A stretch of 64,000 bases of DNA from Polynucleobacter sp. HIN7. Its GTDB lineage: Bacteria > Pseudomonadota > Gammaproteobacteria > Burkholderiales > Burkholderiaceae. The DNA is taken from positions 1,550,001-1,614,000 of the forward strand of contig NZ_AP028138.1 of the NCBI RefSeq assembly GCF_030297595.1, written 5' to 3'. Below the pieces are notes generated by a model that did no database searches, was not told where the DNA came from, and saw only the letters and a list, made by a program, of their open reading frames with translations. The position numbers were made by a program, and so were the translations under genes. Positions within the stretch are counted from its first letter, which is position 1. Each line of letters starts with the position of its first letter. Positions 1 to 8,691 of the stretch are shown one piece after another.

Positions 1-6
1 GCATGA

Positions 7-1218
7 TTACTCCTTCGCGCGCTCTGCAAGCACAGCAAATGCAGGCAGGGTTTTGCCCTCAAGAAACTCTAAGAACGCCCCGCCTCCGGTTGAAATGTAG
101 TCGACTTGATTCTCGATACCGTACTTCGCAATAGCTGCTAAGGTATCGCCACCACCAGCAATCGAGAATGCGGGTGAGTGGGCAATGGCTGCTGCAATCA
201 TTTTGGTGCCGCCGCCAAACTGATCGATTTCAAAAACGCCTAAGGGGCCATTCCAAACAATCGTGCCGGCATGCGCCAACATCATCGATAGTTGTGCAGC
301 TGTTTTAGGGCCAACATCCAAAATCATGTCGTCTGGCGCCACTTCGTCGACTGGCACCCGATTGGCTCTGGCTAATGGCGATAACTCATTGGCAACCACC
401 ACGTCCTCAGGAATCGGTACTCGCGCCCCTCGCTTTTCCATGAGCGCAATAATTTCTTTCGCTTCATTGACCAAATCTGGCTCAGCCAGCGACTTACCAA
501 TATTGAAGCCTTTGGCTAATAAAAAGGTGTTAGCAATCCCACCGCCCACGATTAATTCATCAACTTTCTCGGCGAGCGACTTCAGAATGGTTAATTTGGT
601 TGATACCTTGGAGCCCGCCACAATGGCAACTAGTGGCCTTCTTGGTTCTGCTAAGGCCCGACTCAAAGCATCGAGCTCAGCAGCCATCAAGGGGCCAGCA
701 CACGCAACCTTGGCAAACCGGGCAATACCATGCGTCGTGGCTTCAGCACGATGCGCCGTGCCAAATGCATCATTGACGTAGACATCGCATAAGGCAGCCA
801 TTTTTTTGGCTAATTCATCGGCATTCTTTTTCTCGCCTACATTGACCCGACAGTTCTCCAAAAGAACCAGATCACCTGGTGCTAGTTCAAATCCGCCATC
901 AACCCAATTACTAATTAATGGAACTTTACGATTGAGGATCTCCGCAATGCGATGGGCAATTGGTGCCAAACTATCTTCGGCCTTAAACACTCCTTCGCTA
1001 GGCCGACCCAAATGAGAAGTCACCATCACCGCTGCTCCGCCATCCAGGCACATCTGAATCGCCGGGATCGATGCCCGAATCCGCGTATCTTCGGTAATGT
1101 TGCCAGCCTCATCTTGAGGGACGTTCAAATCAGCACGGATAAATACCCGCTTACCTTTGAGCTGACCAGATGCTGCGAGATCACTAAGGCGCTTTACATG
1201 AAGCAAGGTGGTGGACAT
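7..1218 (-). CDS. pgk: Phosphoglycerate kinase
   Basis: Cytosolic glycolytic enzyme that transfers phosphate between 1,3-bisphosphoglycerate and ADP. The 403-residue length is normal for bacterial Pgk. Visible signatures are the N-terminal substrate motif RADLNVP (about residue 28), TSHLGRP (about 67), the hinge-region GSKVSTK (about 203) and the nucleotide-binding C-terminal region with GPLGVFE and the glycine-rich GGGDTLAAI. The gene is complete, its stop lying 7 bases from the left window edge. It is transcribed leftward and separated by about 50 bp from azlD, which lies upstream on the same strand. No clear Shine-Dalgarno sequence precedes the ATG. Family assignment is certain. Confidence 0.97.
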   Translation of the reverse strand: MSTTLLHVKRLSDLAASGQLKGKRVFIRADLNVPQDEAGNITEDTRIRASIPAIQMCLDGGAAVMVTSHLGRPSEGVFKAEDSLAPIAHRIAEILNRKVPLISNWVDGGFELAPGDLVLLENCRVNVGEKKNADELAKKMAALCDVYVNDAFGTAHRAEATTHGIARFAKVACAGPLMAAELDALSRALAEPRRPLVAIVAGSKVSTKLTILKSLAEKVDELIVGGGIANTFLLAKGFNIGKSLAEPDLVNEAKEIIALMEKRGARVPIPEDVVVANELSPLARANRVPVDEVAPDDMILDVGPKTAAQLSMMLAHAGTIVWNGPLGVFEIDQFGGGTKMIAAAIAHSPAFSIAGGGDTLAAIAKYGIENQVDYISTGGGAFLEFLEGKTLPAFAVLAERAKE

Positions 1219-1267
1219 AGACTATTAATTTTGGAGAAATTAGAGTATTTGAAGTGTGAGTTCCATT

Positions 1268-1615
1268 TTAGAGCCAGTAACGCACCAAACTAAACACAGT
1301 CATACCCAAAATAAGGGTTGGCAGCATCTGCCGAGTCCAGAAGTACACCACAAAACCTGCTAATCCACCCCAAAGATTGGGGGATTTCCAGTCCATTTGG
1401 CTAATTTCGACTGCTCCTGGGGGTAAAAGCAGCTCAGGCGCAACAATCCCCACAATCGCAGCCAAGGGTGCATATCGAATCGCTCGCAGAACCAACTCGG
1501 GCACTTGAACGCGCGCGCCCAAGAATACAAAGAAAGCCCGAGTTAGAAGGGTCACGAGGGCCATCCCCCCAATCACCAAGGCGATCTCCAAAGCGCCTAA
1601 GGAATCCGGCCTCAT
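1268..1615 (-). CDS. azlD: AzlD-family branched-chain amino acid export subunit
   Basis: Small integral membrane protein of 115 residues with about four hydrophobic segments and a hydrophobic C-terminus, typical of AzlD. In characterised systems AzlD works with the larger AzlC to export branched-chain amino acids or their analogues. The start overlaps the azlC stop in an ATGA arrangement, so the two are translationally coupled. Divergent ilvE, a branched-chain aminotransferase, lies beyond azlC, which fits a role in valine, leucine and isoleucine homeostasis. Substrate is inferred from family and context. Confidence 0.85.
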   Translation of the reverse strand: MRPDSLGALEIALVIGGMALVTLLTRAFFVFLGARVQVPELVLRAIRYAPLAAIVGIVAPELLLPPGAVEISQMDWKSPNLWGGLAGFVVYFWTRQMLPTLILGMTVFSLVRYWL

Positions 1616-2373
1616 CGCATTGCCTTAGGTGAGCGGTCGGCCAAGATGCCAACTACGATCGCTGCCAAAATGGCAACTGTCAAATTCAGCTTGAGCGGCA
1701 AACTATAGGTCAGGATAGCGACAATCGCAGCAACAATCGCCGCCCAGCGGGCTGCTCGATGATCCAGCATTGGGACAATCACTGCAATTAAGGCCAAGGT
1801 CCCAGCAAATTCCATGCCCCAATCATCTGGGATTTGACTTGCGCCCAAGATGCCAAGAATTGAACCAGCTTGCCAAATACCCCAATTGCCGGTGGCAAGT
1901 CCATACATAAAGTGAGTGCGGTAATACGAATCTTTTTTACGCTCGGTCACCGCTTGCACCTCGGGAAAGCGGCTGGTGTACATCAAGTACCCAAAATCCG
2001 CTGTGAAATACCCCAAGATGGCTCTGCGCCATGCGGGTAAATGCGAAAAGTGGGCTTGCACGCCAATGCTAAAAATCACAAAACGCAAGTTCACGATGAA
2101 TGCAGTAATCAGAATCGTAAAGACAGAAAAACCGGCCCCAATCAGCGGAAGGGCGGCAAGCTGAGCAGAGCCCGCAAAGACGAATAAAGTCATCGCCAGT
2201 GCCTGCTCAGTGCTTAGGACCGATTTACCCATCGCCAAGCCGGTCACCACCCCCCAACTAAAGATGGCAAGAGCCGAGCGAGACATGGTTTTCAGTCCAT
2301 CACGCCACGCCGATTGCTGTTGCTGGTTCCAGCCCAAGTAAGGCAATTTAACAGTCAGGCGTGCGAAATCCAT
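1612..2373 (-). CDS. azlC: AzlC-family branched-chain amino acid permease
   Basis: Polytopic inner-membrane protein of 253 residues, the large subunit of the AzlCD exporter. The N-terminal cytoplasmic stretch is followed by segments typical of AzlC, including SWGVVTGLAMGKSVLS (about 39-54), FAGSAQLAALPLIGAG (about 76-91) and a second half with FTADFGYLMYTSRFP. Length agrees with the family (about 230-250). It is first in a two-gene operon and overlaps azlD by four bases. The 127-bp gap upstream is shared with divergent ilvE. The exact amino acid specificity cannot be read from sequence. Confidence 0.88.
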   Translation of the reverse strand: MDFARLTVKLPYLGWNQQQQSAWRDGLKTMSRSALAIFSWGVVTGLAMGKSVLSTEQALAMTLFVFAGSAQLAALPLIGAGFSVFTILITAFIVNLRFVIFSIGVQAHFSHLPAWRRAILGYFTADFGYLMYTSRFPEVQAVTERKKDSYYRTHFMYGLATGNWGIWQAGSILGILGASQIPDDWGMEFAGTLALIAVIVPMLDHRAARWAAIVAAIVAILTYSLPLKLNLTVAILAAIVVGILADRSPKAMR

Positions 2374-2500
2374 AGATGAACCGATTATAGAAAGCCTGGC
2401 TCATTGGGCTTCAGACCGGGCGATTCCTCTGCTCTACAATAAGGCTTTAGGGCTAAATTGCATAAATAATCCGCAAGCCCGCCACAACATAAAGGTGCTA

Positions 2501-3424
2501 ATGATGTCGATGTCTGACCGCGATGGAGTTATTTGGTTCGATGGCAAGATGGTCCCCTGGCGGGATGCCAATATTCATGTGCTAACGCATAGCCTTCACT
2601 ACGGCATGGGCATCTTTGAGGGTATTCGTGCCTACAAGACCGAAAATGGCACGGCAGTGTTTCGCTTGGCCGAGCATGTCAAGCGCCTCTTTAACGGCCT
2701 AAAGATTTTCCAGATGAAAATCGATTACAGCGAAGAGCAAATTGCGCAAGCGATTCTTCAAGTGGTGCGCGATAACAAGTTGGCCTCGTGCTATATCCGC
2801 CCCATTATTTTCATTGGCTCAGAAAAATTAGGTATTTCGCCAACCGGCAATAAAGTACATACGGCAATTGCAGCATGGCAATGGGGCGCTTACCTTGGCG
2901 AAGATGGCATTAACAAAGGGATACGCGTCAAAACCTCATCCTTTACCCGCCACTTCGTAAACTCCTCCTTAGTTCGTGCAAAAGCCTCTGGGTACTACAT
3001 TAATTCCATCTTGGCGCATCAAGAAGTGGCTGCCAATGGCTACGATGAGGCCCTCCTATTGGATACCGAAGGCTACGTCTCTGAGGGTTCAGGCGAGAAC
3101 ATGTTCATGGTTCGTAATGGCATTGTGTTTACCCCTGATCTTGCCTCCTGCCTTGATGGTATTACCCGAGACTCGATCATCCGCATTGCCAAAGACTTAG
3201 GGTTTGAGGTTCGAGAAAAACGCATCACCCGTGATGAGGTGTACTCGGCAGATGAAGCCTTCTTTACTGGTACCGCCGCTGAAGTTACTCCCATTCGGGA
3301 GCTGGATGACCGAACCATTGGCGATGGTAAACGCGGTCCGATCACCAAACAAATTCAGGATGTCTTTTTCGATACGGTATACGGTCGCAATGATCGCTAC
3401 CGTGCTTGGTTAACCACTGTCTAA
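2501..3424 (+). CDS. ilvE: Branched-chain amino acid aminotransferase
   Basis: PLP-dependent class IV aminotransferase that catalyses the last step of valine, leucine and isoleucine synthesis and the first of their breakdown. It shows the IlvE start signature VIWFDGKMVPWRDANIHVLTH, the active-site neighbourhood HQEVAANGYDEALLLD, and the PLP-phosphate region EGSGENMFMV followed by TGTAAEVTPI. The probable Schiff-base lysine is in SLVRAKASGYYIN. Four in-frame starts exist (GTG 2495, ATG 2501, 2504 and 2510). The purine-rich AAAGG at 2491-2495 is best spaced for ATG 2501 or 2504, so I chose 2501. It leads the run ilvE-zinc finger-waaF. A TACAAT hexamer at 2435-2440 is a possible -10 element. Confidence 0.95.
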   Translation: MMSMSDRDGVIWFDGKMVPWRDANIHVLTHSLHYGMGIFEGIRAYKTENGTAVFRLAEHVKRLFNGLKIFQMKIDYSEEQIAQAILQVVRDNKLASCYIRPIIFIGSEKLGISPTGNKVHTAIAAWQWGAYLGEDGINKGIRVKTSSFTRHFVNSSLVRAKASGYYINSILAHQEVAANGYDEALLLDTEGYVSEGSGENMFMVRNGIVFTPDLASCLDGITRDSIIRIAKDLGFEVREKRITRDEVYSADEAFFTGTAAEVTPIRELDDRTIGDGKRGPITKQIQDVFFDTVYGRNDRYRAWLTTV

Positions 3425-3436
3425 ATTTAGATTGCT

Positions 3437-3634
3437 ATGAGTGATTTAAACGAACTGAATGCGGTCATGGTTCACGGCAATGACTTGCCGCTGCATTGTC
3501 CAACCAAAGATACTCCAGCCTGGAACTATCACCCACGTGTTTTTCTGGATATTCTTGCTACCGGTCAGGTGAAATGTCCCTATTGCGGCACTGAATATCA
3601 CTTGATTCCTGGTACCGAACCCCACGGCCACTGA
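3437..3634 (+). CDS. Zinc-finger domain protein, CHCC type
   Basis: Small 65-residue protein of the zf-CHCC family, related to the zinc-binding domain of the mitochondrial complex I subunit NDUFS6. The C-terminal motif VKCPYCGTEYHL supplies two cysteines and a histidine. LHCP near residue 17 supplies the fourth likely ligand. It lies 12 bp after ilvE and 25 bp before waaF, on the same strand, the order seen in related betaproteobacteria. Zinc binding is inferred from the motif. The cellular role is unknown. Confidence 0.85.
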   Translation: MSDLNELNAVMVHGNDLPLHCPTKDTPAWNYHPRVFLDILATGQVKCPYCGTEYHLIPGTEPHGH

Positions 3635-3659
3635 TATTGGCTCCAAACGGGGCTTCGCT

Positions 3660-4694
3660 ATGCCACGCATCCTCGTTATCGCCCCACATTGGATTGGGGA
3701 TGCGGTTATGTCCTTGCCGCTCATCACCCTCATTCATTCTAGATTTCCCAATTCCAGTGTTGATGTCCTGTGCACCCCATGGGTAGGCCCTATCTACCGC
3801 GCCTGTCCTGCAGTTGAAACAATTATTGAGCGTGATTTTCAGCACGGCGCTCTGCAGTGGAGCCTACGACAATCAACCGCGCGTGAGCTCAAGAAACAAG
3901 GTTATGAGATGGCATTTGTGCTACCAAATAGCATGAAGTCAGCACTGATCCCGTGGCTCGCGGGCATCCCAAAACGGATTGGCTACCAAGGTGAGTTTCG
4001 CTTTGGCTTGATCAATGTTTCATTGCCCAATCCATCACGCCAAGCGCGTACGCCCATGATGGAGCACTATGCAAAATTATTAGGTAGCGCGCTAGACCAA
4101 ACAAGCAATCTTCAAAATCTGCCATTACCAAAATTAAGCATTGATCCAACTCTTGCCCAATGGGGCAAGGGCAAGATCGAAGAGATCGGCGGCGTACCTC
4201 TTTATGTATTTGCTCCTGGCGCCGAATACGGCTCTGCAAAACGATGGCCAACAAGTCACTTTGCGCAATTGGCGAACCAGATTTTGGAAGGCAACCCCGA
4301 CGCGAAGATTATTATTTTGGGAAGCCAAGCGGATCATGTACTTGGTCAAGAAATTGTGCAAGCTGCCAATCGATCTGATCGCATCCACAATTGGTGCGGC
4401 GCGATTCGCTTAGACCAATCGATGGCACTCATCGCACAATGCACATCCCTCATCAGTAACGACTCGGGTCTTATGCATATTGGCGCGGCTCTTTCGATTC
4501 CACAAATTGCTATTTTTGGTTCGAGCAATCCCAAGCACACGCCACCCTTATCCCCAAAAGCCCAAGTCATCTGGCTCGGATTAGACTGCAGCCCCTGCTA
4601 TCAACGCACTTGCCCTCTTGGGCATCTCAATTGTTTAAATCAGATCGATTCGCAACGCGTCTACAGTATGCTTACACCATTAAAGGCTCAATAA
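3660..4694 (+). CDS. waaF: Lipopolysaccharide heptosyltransferase II
   Basis: GT9-family glycosyltransferase of 344 residues that adds the second L-glycero-D-manno-heptose to the LPS inner core from ADP-heptose at the cytoplasmic face of the inner membrane. Evidence is the N-terminal ILVIAPHWIGDAVMSLPL, the PNSMKSALIPWLAGIPKRIGYQGEFR region, FAPGAEYGSAKRWP (about 183), and the nucleotide-sugar site SNDSGLMHIGAAL (about 266) followed by IAIFGSSNPKHTPPL. The distal gmhB at 57.8 kb makes a precursor of the same donor. The reading frame is intact and of family length. Confidence 0.93.
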   Translation: MPRILVIAPHWIGDAVMSLPLITLIHSRFPNSSVDVLCTPWVGPIYRACPAVETIIERDFQHGALQWSLRQSTARELKKQGYEMAFVLPNSMKSALIPWLAGIPKRIGYQGEFRFGLINVSLPNPSRQARTPMMEHYAKLLGSALDQTSNLQNLPLPKLSIDPTLAQWGKGKIEEIGGVPLYVFAPGAEYGSAKRWPTSHFAQLANQILEGNPDAKIIILGSQADHVLGQEIVQAANRSDRIHNWCGAIRLDQSMALIAQCTSLISNDSGLMHIGAALSIPQIAIFGSSNPKHTPPLSPKAQVIWLGLDCSPCYQRTCPLGHLNCLNQIDSQRVYSMLTPLKAQ

Positions 4695-4701
4695 ATTTCT
4701 T

Positions 4702-5133
4702 ATGCCGCGCTTTGCACGACTTTTTCAGAATCCCGATGCAGTGATTGACGCCTGGCGCGAGACCTTGCGCCAAGGGGACGTCGAAGGAGCCCTTGCCTTA
4801 TGGCTCGATGACGACTCAATTACTTGTGTGCTACCAGAAGGTAATCGCTTAAGCGGTCATGCAGAGATTCGTGCGGGGCTGGAGCGCATGCTCGCCAGGC
4901 CTCTCTATTTAGAACCGATCGCTTGCATTGAACACATTACTGTGAGCGCTGCAGTATTTGATTCAACCGAGGCGGTCTATTTTAAGAATAACCAAATTGA
5001 AGCCGACTTCATGATTAATATCACCCTGGTCCTCATGCAAGACGGCAAAGGCTGGCGCATTGCCCATTTACATGCCAGTCGCTCTCACGATGATGACTTT
5101 GAGTTTCCGAGCGATCAGCACGAGCTGCACTAA
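4702..5133 (+). CDS. NTF2-like / SnoaL-like domain protein
   Basis: Soluble 143-residue protein with the NTF2-like cone-fold pattern: an N-terminal helix (PDAVIDAWRETLRQGDVEGALALW), an acidic turn followed by ITCVLPEGNRLSGHAEIRAGLERML, and C-terminal strands ending IAHLHASR. This resembles the SgcJ/EcaC and DUF4440 groups, which include enzymes, binding domains and orphan proteins. It follows waaF by only 7 bp and is probably co-transcribed. Its stop overlaps by 4 bp the stop of the convergent M48 protease gene. No catalytic residue set is recognisable, so no function is assigned. Confidence 0.75.
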   Translation: MPRFARLFQNPDAVIDAWRETLRQGDVEGALALWLDDDSITCVLPEGNRLSGHAEIRAGLERMLARPLYLEPIACIEHITVSAAVFDSTEAVYFKNNQIEADFMINITLVLMQDGKGWRIAHLHASRSHDDDFEFPSDQHELH

Positions 5134-6782
5134 CTCTTTTTTTGCTCTTTTTGCTCTTCGCGGTATTGATTCTGAAACACGCGCAATCGCGCATCAATCA
5201 CGGATCCCAGATAAAAATCATTGCCGGCGGCCGAGCGTGCAATTTTGAGCTGCTCAATCGCCGATGGCCAAGCTCCTTCGGTGGCGAACTTCTCAGCAAG
5301 TGCGTAATGCCGTAAACCAATCTTTTTATCTTGGTCATACGCACGCGCCAATAAATCCCACCAGATGGTCTCATTCGGCTGTGCTTTAGTCTTCGCTCGC
5401 AATAGAGCAATAGCCTCATTAGCTCGACCCAAACGCAGTTCTGCATTGACCGTCGCCACGGCCGCAGAGAATGAGAACGGATCTGCCTTGGCCGCATTTT
5501 GGGCATACTGCAAGGCCTCCTCGGGCCTACCTCGCGCAAGCGCTAACTCAGATGCCGTGTAATCAAAGGATAAACTCTGACGCTGCACAGGCGAACCTGG
5601 TGCCAAAACATTTTGTGCTACGGCCCGAGCTTTTTGTAAAAAACCTTCAGCTTGATCAAAGCGCCCCTGACGCTGGGCAATCAAAGCTAAACCATAGAAA
5701 CCTTCCATTTGCTTTTCTGGCGCAGTCTGCTTACTCAAACTCTCAAATAAATTACGCAGATCAAATAATCCACTGGTACTCCCACTCTGCTCGACGCGCG
5801 CTCTAGCTTTAATGAGATAGAACTCGAGCGCACTGGGTACCCGATTTTGTGCAACCGTCCTTGCCCGGTCTTGCATATCGGCAATTCGATCGGTGGTTAA
5901 GGGATGGGTGCGCAAATACCCAGGTACACCACTATCCATGATTCCATAAGCCTTTTGCAATCGTTGAAAGAATGCGGGTGCCCCATTCACATCGTAACCA
6001 CTCGCTTGCAAGATCTGAAAACCAATTCGATCGGCCTCGCGCTCTGCATCCCGTGAATACGAGAGTTGATTTTGAATCGCAAGTGCTTGGCCACCCGTGA
6101 TTAGGCCGGCAGCAGCGCCAGGATTACTAGCGGCTGCCAACGCACCCAGCACAATGCCGGCCAAGGCGATGATGGAATTAGTACCTTGACGCTCTAAAGA
6201 GCGCGCCAAGTGACGTTGCAATACATGGCCAATCTCGTGACCCATTACCGAAGCAACCTCTGAATCGGTCTCCGCAGTAATTAAGAGCCCCGTATGAAAA
6301 CCGATAAATCCACCGGGCAATGCAAACGCATTAATCGATGGGTCCTTTACCGCAAATACCTCATAGTCGTATGCGGCACTGCCTTGGGCATTTGCTCCAC
6401 CCAGTTGCAAGCGTCGCGCAGCTTGCATGAGGCGTCGCTCCATCGAGTTGAGGTAATCGTAGATGGGCCAATCATTGGAAAAATCCCGATCCCTACGAAT
6501 CTCACGCATGATCTGCTCACCAATCTTGCGTTCATCTAAGGGGCTTAGAGCATCCCCACCAGGATCACCCATATCGGGCAACACCAAGACGGGTTGCGAT
6601 TGCAAAGTATTTCGGGAGGGTAAATTGGCTGAGCGCGCTTCCGGTGACTGAATCACCCGCCCAAGGTTCTCCTTGGCTGCGTTGTCTTGGGTAACTGACA
6701 CCCCTGGCTGCTGGGCGAAGGAGGAGACACTTAAGACCCCGCTCAAGTACAAAGCAACGATTCGTTTTACTTGCTTCCCCAT
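5130..6782 (-). CDS. Periplasmic M48-family metalloprotease with TPR region (BepA/YfgC-like)
   Basis: Zinc metalloprotease of the BepA/YfgC type, which in E. coli maintains outer-membrane assembly by degrading stalled LptD and other proteins. Starting at ATG 6782 gives a signal peptide ([21 protein letters not shown], cleaved near SFAQQ). The M48 domain carries [11 protein letters not shown] (HExxH) and the downstream zinc-ligand glutamate in READRIG. The C-terminal 200 residues are tandem-repeat-like and rich in alanine and leucine, as in the TPR region of BepA. A longer open frame starts at 6872 but would overlap moaC and bury the signal peptide. Length is 550 residues against about 490 in E. 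coli. Confidence 0.88.
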   Translation of the reverse strand: MGKQVKRIVALYLSGVLSVSSFAQQPGVSVTQDNAAKENLGRVIQSPEARSANLPSRNTLQSQPVLVLPDMGDPGGDALSPLDERKIGEQIMREIRRDRDFSNDWPIYDYLNSMERRLMQAARRLQLGGANAQGSAAYDYEVFAVKDPSINAFALPGGFIGFHTGLLITAETDSEVASVMGHEIGHVLQRHLARSLERQGTNSIIALAGIVLGALAAASNPGAAAGLITGGQALAIQNQLSYSRDAEREADRIGFQILQASGYDVNGAPAFFQRLQKAYGIMDSGVPGYLRTHPLTTDRIADMQDRARTVAQNRVPSALEFYLIKARARVEQSGSTSGLFDLRNLFESLSKQTAPEKQMEGFYGLALIAQRQGRFDQAEGFLQKARAVAQNVLAPGSPVQRQSLSFDYTASELALARGRPEEALQYAQNAAKADPFSFSAAVATVNAELRLGRANEAIALLRAKTKAQPNETIWWDLLARAYDQDKKIGLRHYALAEKFATEGAWPSAIEQLKIARSAAGNDFYLGSVIDARLRVFQNQYREEQKEQKKS

Positions 6783-6805
6783 GTCTATATGGTAAAACCT
6801 CTTGT

Positions 6806-7282
6806 ATGAACAAACTAACGCATTTTGATTCCAGTGGCCAAGCGCATATGGTCGATGTTGGCGATAAAGCATCTACCCACCGGGTAGCCATTGCCACTGG
6901 CTGTATTCAAATGAATCCTAACACCTATGAACTGATCGAGTCGGGTGGTCATAAAAAGGGGGATGTACTTGGCATTGCCCGAATCGCCGGAATACAGGCA
7001 GCCAAGAAAACAGCTGATCTTATCCCCCTCTGCCACCCAATTGCACTCACCCATGTGAGCATTGAGTTCCGATCCGATCAATCCAGCCACACAATTTATT
7101 GTCAAGCCAGAGCCGAGACCACGGGGCCTACTGGTGTTGAAATGGAAGCACTCACCGCCACCCAAATCGCCCTACTCACAATCTATGACATGTGTAAAGC
7201 CGTGGACCGTGGCATGGTGATGAGCGATATCAAATTACTTGAAAAGAGCGGTGGCAAATCGGGGGGTTGGAAGGCGAACTAA
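6806..7282 (+). CDS. moaC: Cyclic pyranopterin monophosphate synthase MoaC
   Basis: Second enzyme of molybdenum cofactor synthesis, converting the MoaA product 3',8-cyclo-7,8-dihydro-GTP to cPMP. The 158-residue protein shows [38 protein letters not shown] (the LCHP substrate motif), [10 protein letters not shown], and the C-terminal catalytic region [11 protein letters not shown] followed by [10 protein letters not shown]. It is a lone moa gene, divergent from the M48 protease with a 23-bp gap and convergent with the pilin gene. The other moa genes must lie outside this window. An orphan modA is present at 30.6 kb. Confidence 0.96.
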   Translation: MNKLTHFDSSGQAHMVDVGDKASTHRVAIATGCIQMNPNTYELIESGGHKKGDVLGIARIAGIQAAKKTADLIPLCHPIALTHVSIEFRSDQSSHTIYCQARAETTGPTGVEMEALTATQIALLTIYDMCKAVDRGMVMSDIKLLEKSGGKSGGWKAN

Positions 7283-7304
7283 ACGCTCGCCCCAATCGAA
7301 TAAC

Positions 7305-7808
7305 TTACTTGCCTACGCGGCACTCTGCCGGTAAGAGCTTAGCGGGTAGATTGGTTTGCTCCGAACGGCACGACCAGCCACCCGACCAAGTCACTAAATT
7401 ACTTTGTGAGAGATCGATTGCTCGGGGCGCAGCGACATCCGGCTCATTGGTCGGAATCAAAATCAAACTGTTTTTACCATCGGGCGCTACCGATGTTTGG
7501 TAATCAATGGCAATCGCCCCGCTTGGCAAAATCTCAATTTCTTTCACGCTGCGCGTTGGGGTAAATGAAAAAGACTCTTGGGTCACTCGATCCATTGGGC
7601 TTGGTCCTTTGCTAGCGTATGCCTCGGTTACTGCCAATTTGGCGCTAGATGCCAGATTTAATCCTTCGACAACTCGCCCACGAGCTATGTAATCCTGATA
7701 CTGTGGCACCGCAACGGCAACTAAGATGCCAATAATGGCCACAACGACCATGACTTCAATTAATGTGAATCCCCGTTGATCGTCTTTTACTTCTTGATGT
7801 GTATACAT
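7305..7808 (-). CDS. Type IV pilin (PilA/PilE-like major or minor pilin)
   Basis: Prepilin of 167 residues. A short charged leader ends in RG, followed by the methylated-phenylalanine motif FTLIEVMVVVAIIGILVAVAVP, where PilD would cleave after glycine and methylate the new N-terminal phenylalanine. Glu5 of the mature protein, needed for assembly, is present. The C-terminus has two cysteines (WSC and AEC about 17 residues apart) that can form the usual disulfide-bonded D-region. The leader RNA folds into a strong hairpin that contains the Shine-Dalgarno sequence (see 7809-7865), so expression is probably regulated post-initiation. No other pilus genes are adjacent. Confidence 0.92.
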   Translation of the reverse strand: MYTHQEVKDDQRGFTLIEVMVVVAIIGILVAVAVPQYQDYIARGRVVEGLNLASSAKLAVTEAYASKGPSPMDRVTQESFSFTPTRSVKEIEILPSGAIAIDYQTSVAPDGKNSLILIPTNEPDVAAPRAIDLSQSNLVTWSGGWSCRSEQTNLPAKLLPAECRVGK

Positions 7809-7865
7809 AAAAAATCCCCTCCTTGATGGACCTCTATCTTCGGACAGAAATCCATCGCAGAGGGG
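7809..7865 (-). promoter_or_regulatory. Pilin 5'-leader hairpin sequestering the Shine-Dalgarno sequence, terminator-like
   Basis: Read on the minus strand, 7865 to 7816 folds into one long hairpin. GATGGATTTCTGTC (7856-7843) pairs over 14 consecutive bases with GATAGAGGTCCATC (7838-7825), closing a CGAA loop. After a 2x2 mismatch, CCCCTCT (7865-7859) pairs with GGAGGGG (7822-7816). That distal arm contains the only Shine-Dalgarno sequence of the pilin gene, nine bases from its ATG. A run of six U follows immediately (7814-7809). Several pairs are G.U in this strand and would be A.C on the other, which favours function as sense RNA. It could be an intrinsic terminator for terC read-through, a translational switch, or both. 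Confidence 0.7.
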
Positions 7866-7905
7866 TTTATTGGTTGTCAGTAATCCTTGATTTTAATATC
7901 AGTGC

Positions 7906-8613
7906 TTAGGCAGCTTTGGATTTACTTTTAGCACGACGCTTCATCAACTCACCAAAAGCCATCACAGCAACTGCACCTGTGATACCAGCAATGGTGGAGT
8001 ATCCGGCCATGCCCTCGCCAAACTGCTTGACAATGGCAGGATCGGTCACCATCATGCCGCCAGCAATCCAGCCCAAGAGGCCGGCACCCGCTGTCACAAT
8101 CAATGGGAAGCGATCAATCAAGAACAGAACCACCTTACTACCAGCGATGATGATCGGCACAGAAACGATCAAGCCGAACACGACATAACCAATTTGATGG
8201 GATGCATCATCCACCTGTCCTGCGGCGCCAGCAATCGCCAATACGTTATCCAAGCTCATCACGATGTCGGCAACGATGATGGTCTTAATTGCAGCAAACA
8301 ATTTGTCTGGCGCATCTAAGTTGTGCTCTTCCTCATCGTGCTGAACCATCAACTTGTAACCAATCCACAAGAGTAATGCGCCACCAACGAGTTTTAAGAA
8401 CGGGATTTGCAGTAAGGTCACTGCAAACGCGACTAAGATGACGCGCAAAATAATCGCGCCAGCGGTACCGTAAATGATGCCCTTCTTACGTTGATTTGGA
8501 TGCAAATTACGGCAAGCCAATGCAATCACGACCGCATTATCACCACCTAATAAAAGGTCGATGATGATGATTTGAATCACGACCGACCAGTCAATCATTG
8601 CTAAAAGTTCCAT
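7906..8613 (-). CDS. TerC-family integral membrane protein (YjbE-like)
   Basis: Inner-membrane protein of 235 residues with seven or so hydrophobic segments. The TerC signature is clear: IIIDLLLGGDNAVVIALACR near the N-terminus and IIVADIVMSLDNVLAIAGAAG in the middle, each with an intramembrane acidic residue (GGDNA, SLDN). TerC proteins of this class are implicated in metal-ion, especially Mn2+, efflux and in metallation of exported proteins. The substrate here is inferred only from family. AGAGGAAG precedes the ATG at good spacing. The downstream pilin gene on the same strand is separated by the hairpin at 7816-7865. Confidence 0.9.
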   Translation of the reverse strand: MELLAMIDWSVVIQIIIIDLLLGGDNAVVIALACRNLHPNQRKKGIIYGTAGAIILRVILVAFAVTLLQIPFLKLVGGALLLWIGYKLMVQHDEEEHNLDAPDKLFAAIKTIIVADIVMSLDNVLAIAGAAGQVDDASHQIGYVVFGLIVSVPIIIAGSKVVLFLIDRFPLIVTAGAGLLGWIAGGMMVTDPAIVKQFGEGMAGYSTIAGITGAVAVMAFGELMKRRAKSKSKAA

Positions 8614-8691
8614 GTCTTCCTCTAATTGTTATAACTACTTACCCAAACATTTCATTTCAACATCGCCTGCCATTACAACTGAATTCACAAA

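Noticed and set aside
263..781. Open frame antisense to pgk, 172 codons
   Set aside because: It is a shadow of the pgk codons on the opposite strand, with low-complexity serine/alanine composition and no ribosome-binding site.
6783..6872. N-terminal extension of the M48 protease
   Set aside because: It overlaps the moaC start and would bury an obvious signal peptide; ATG 6782 explains the protein better.
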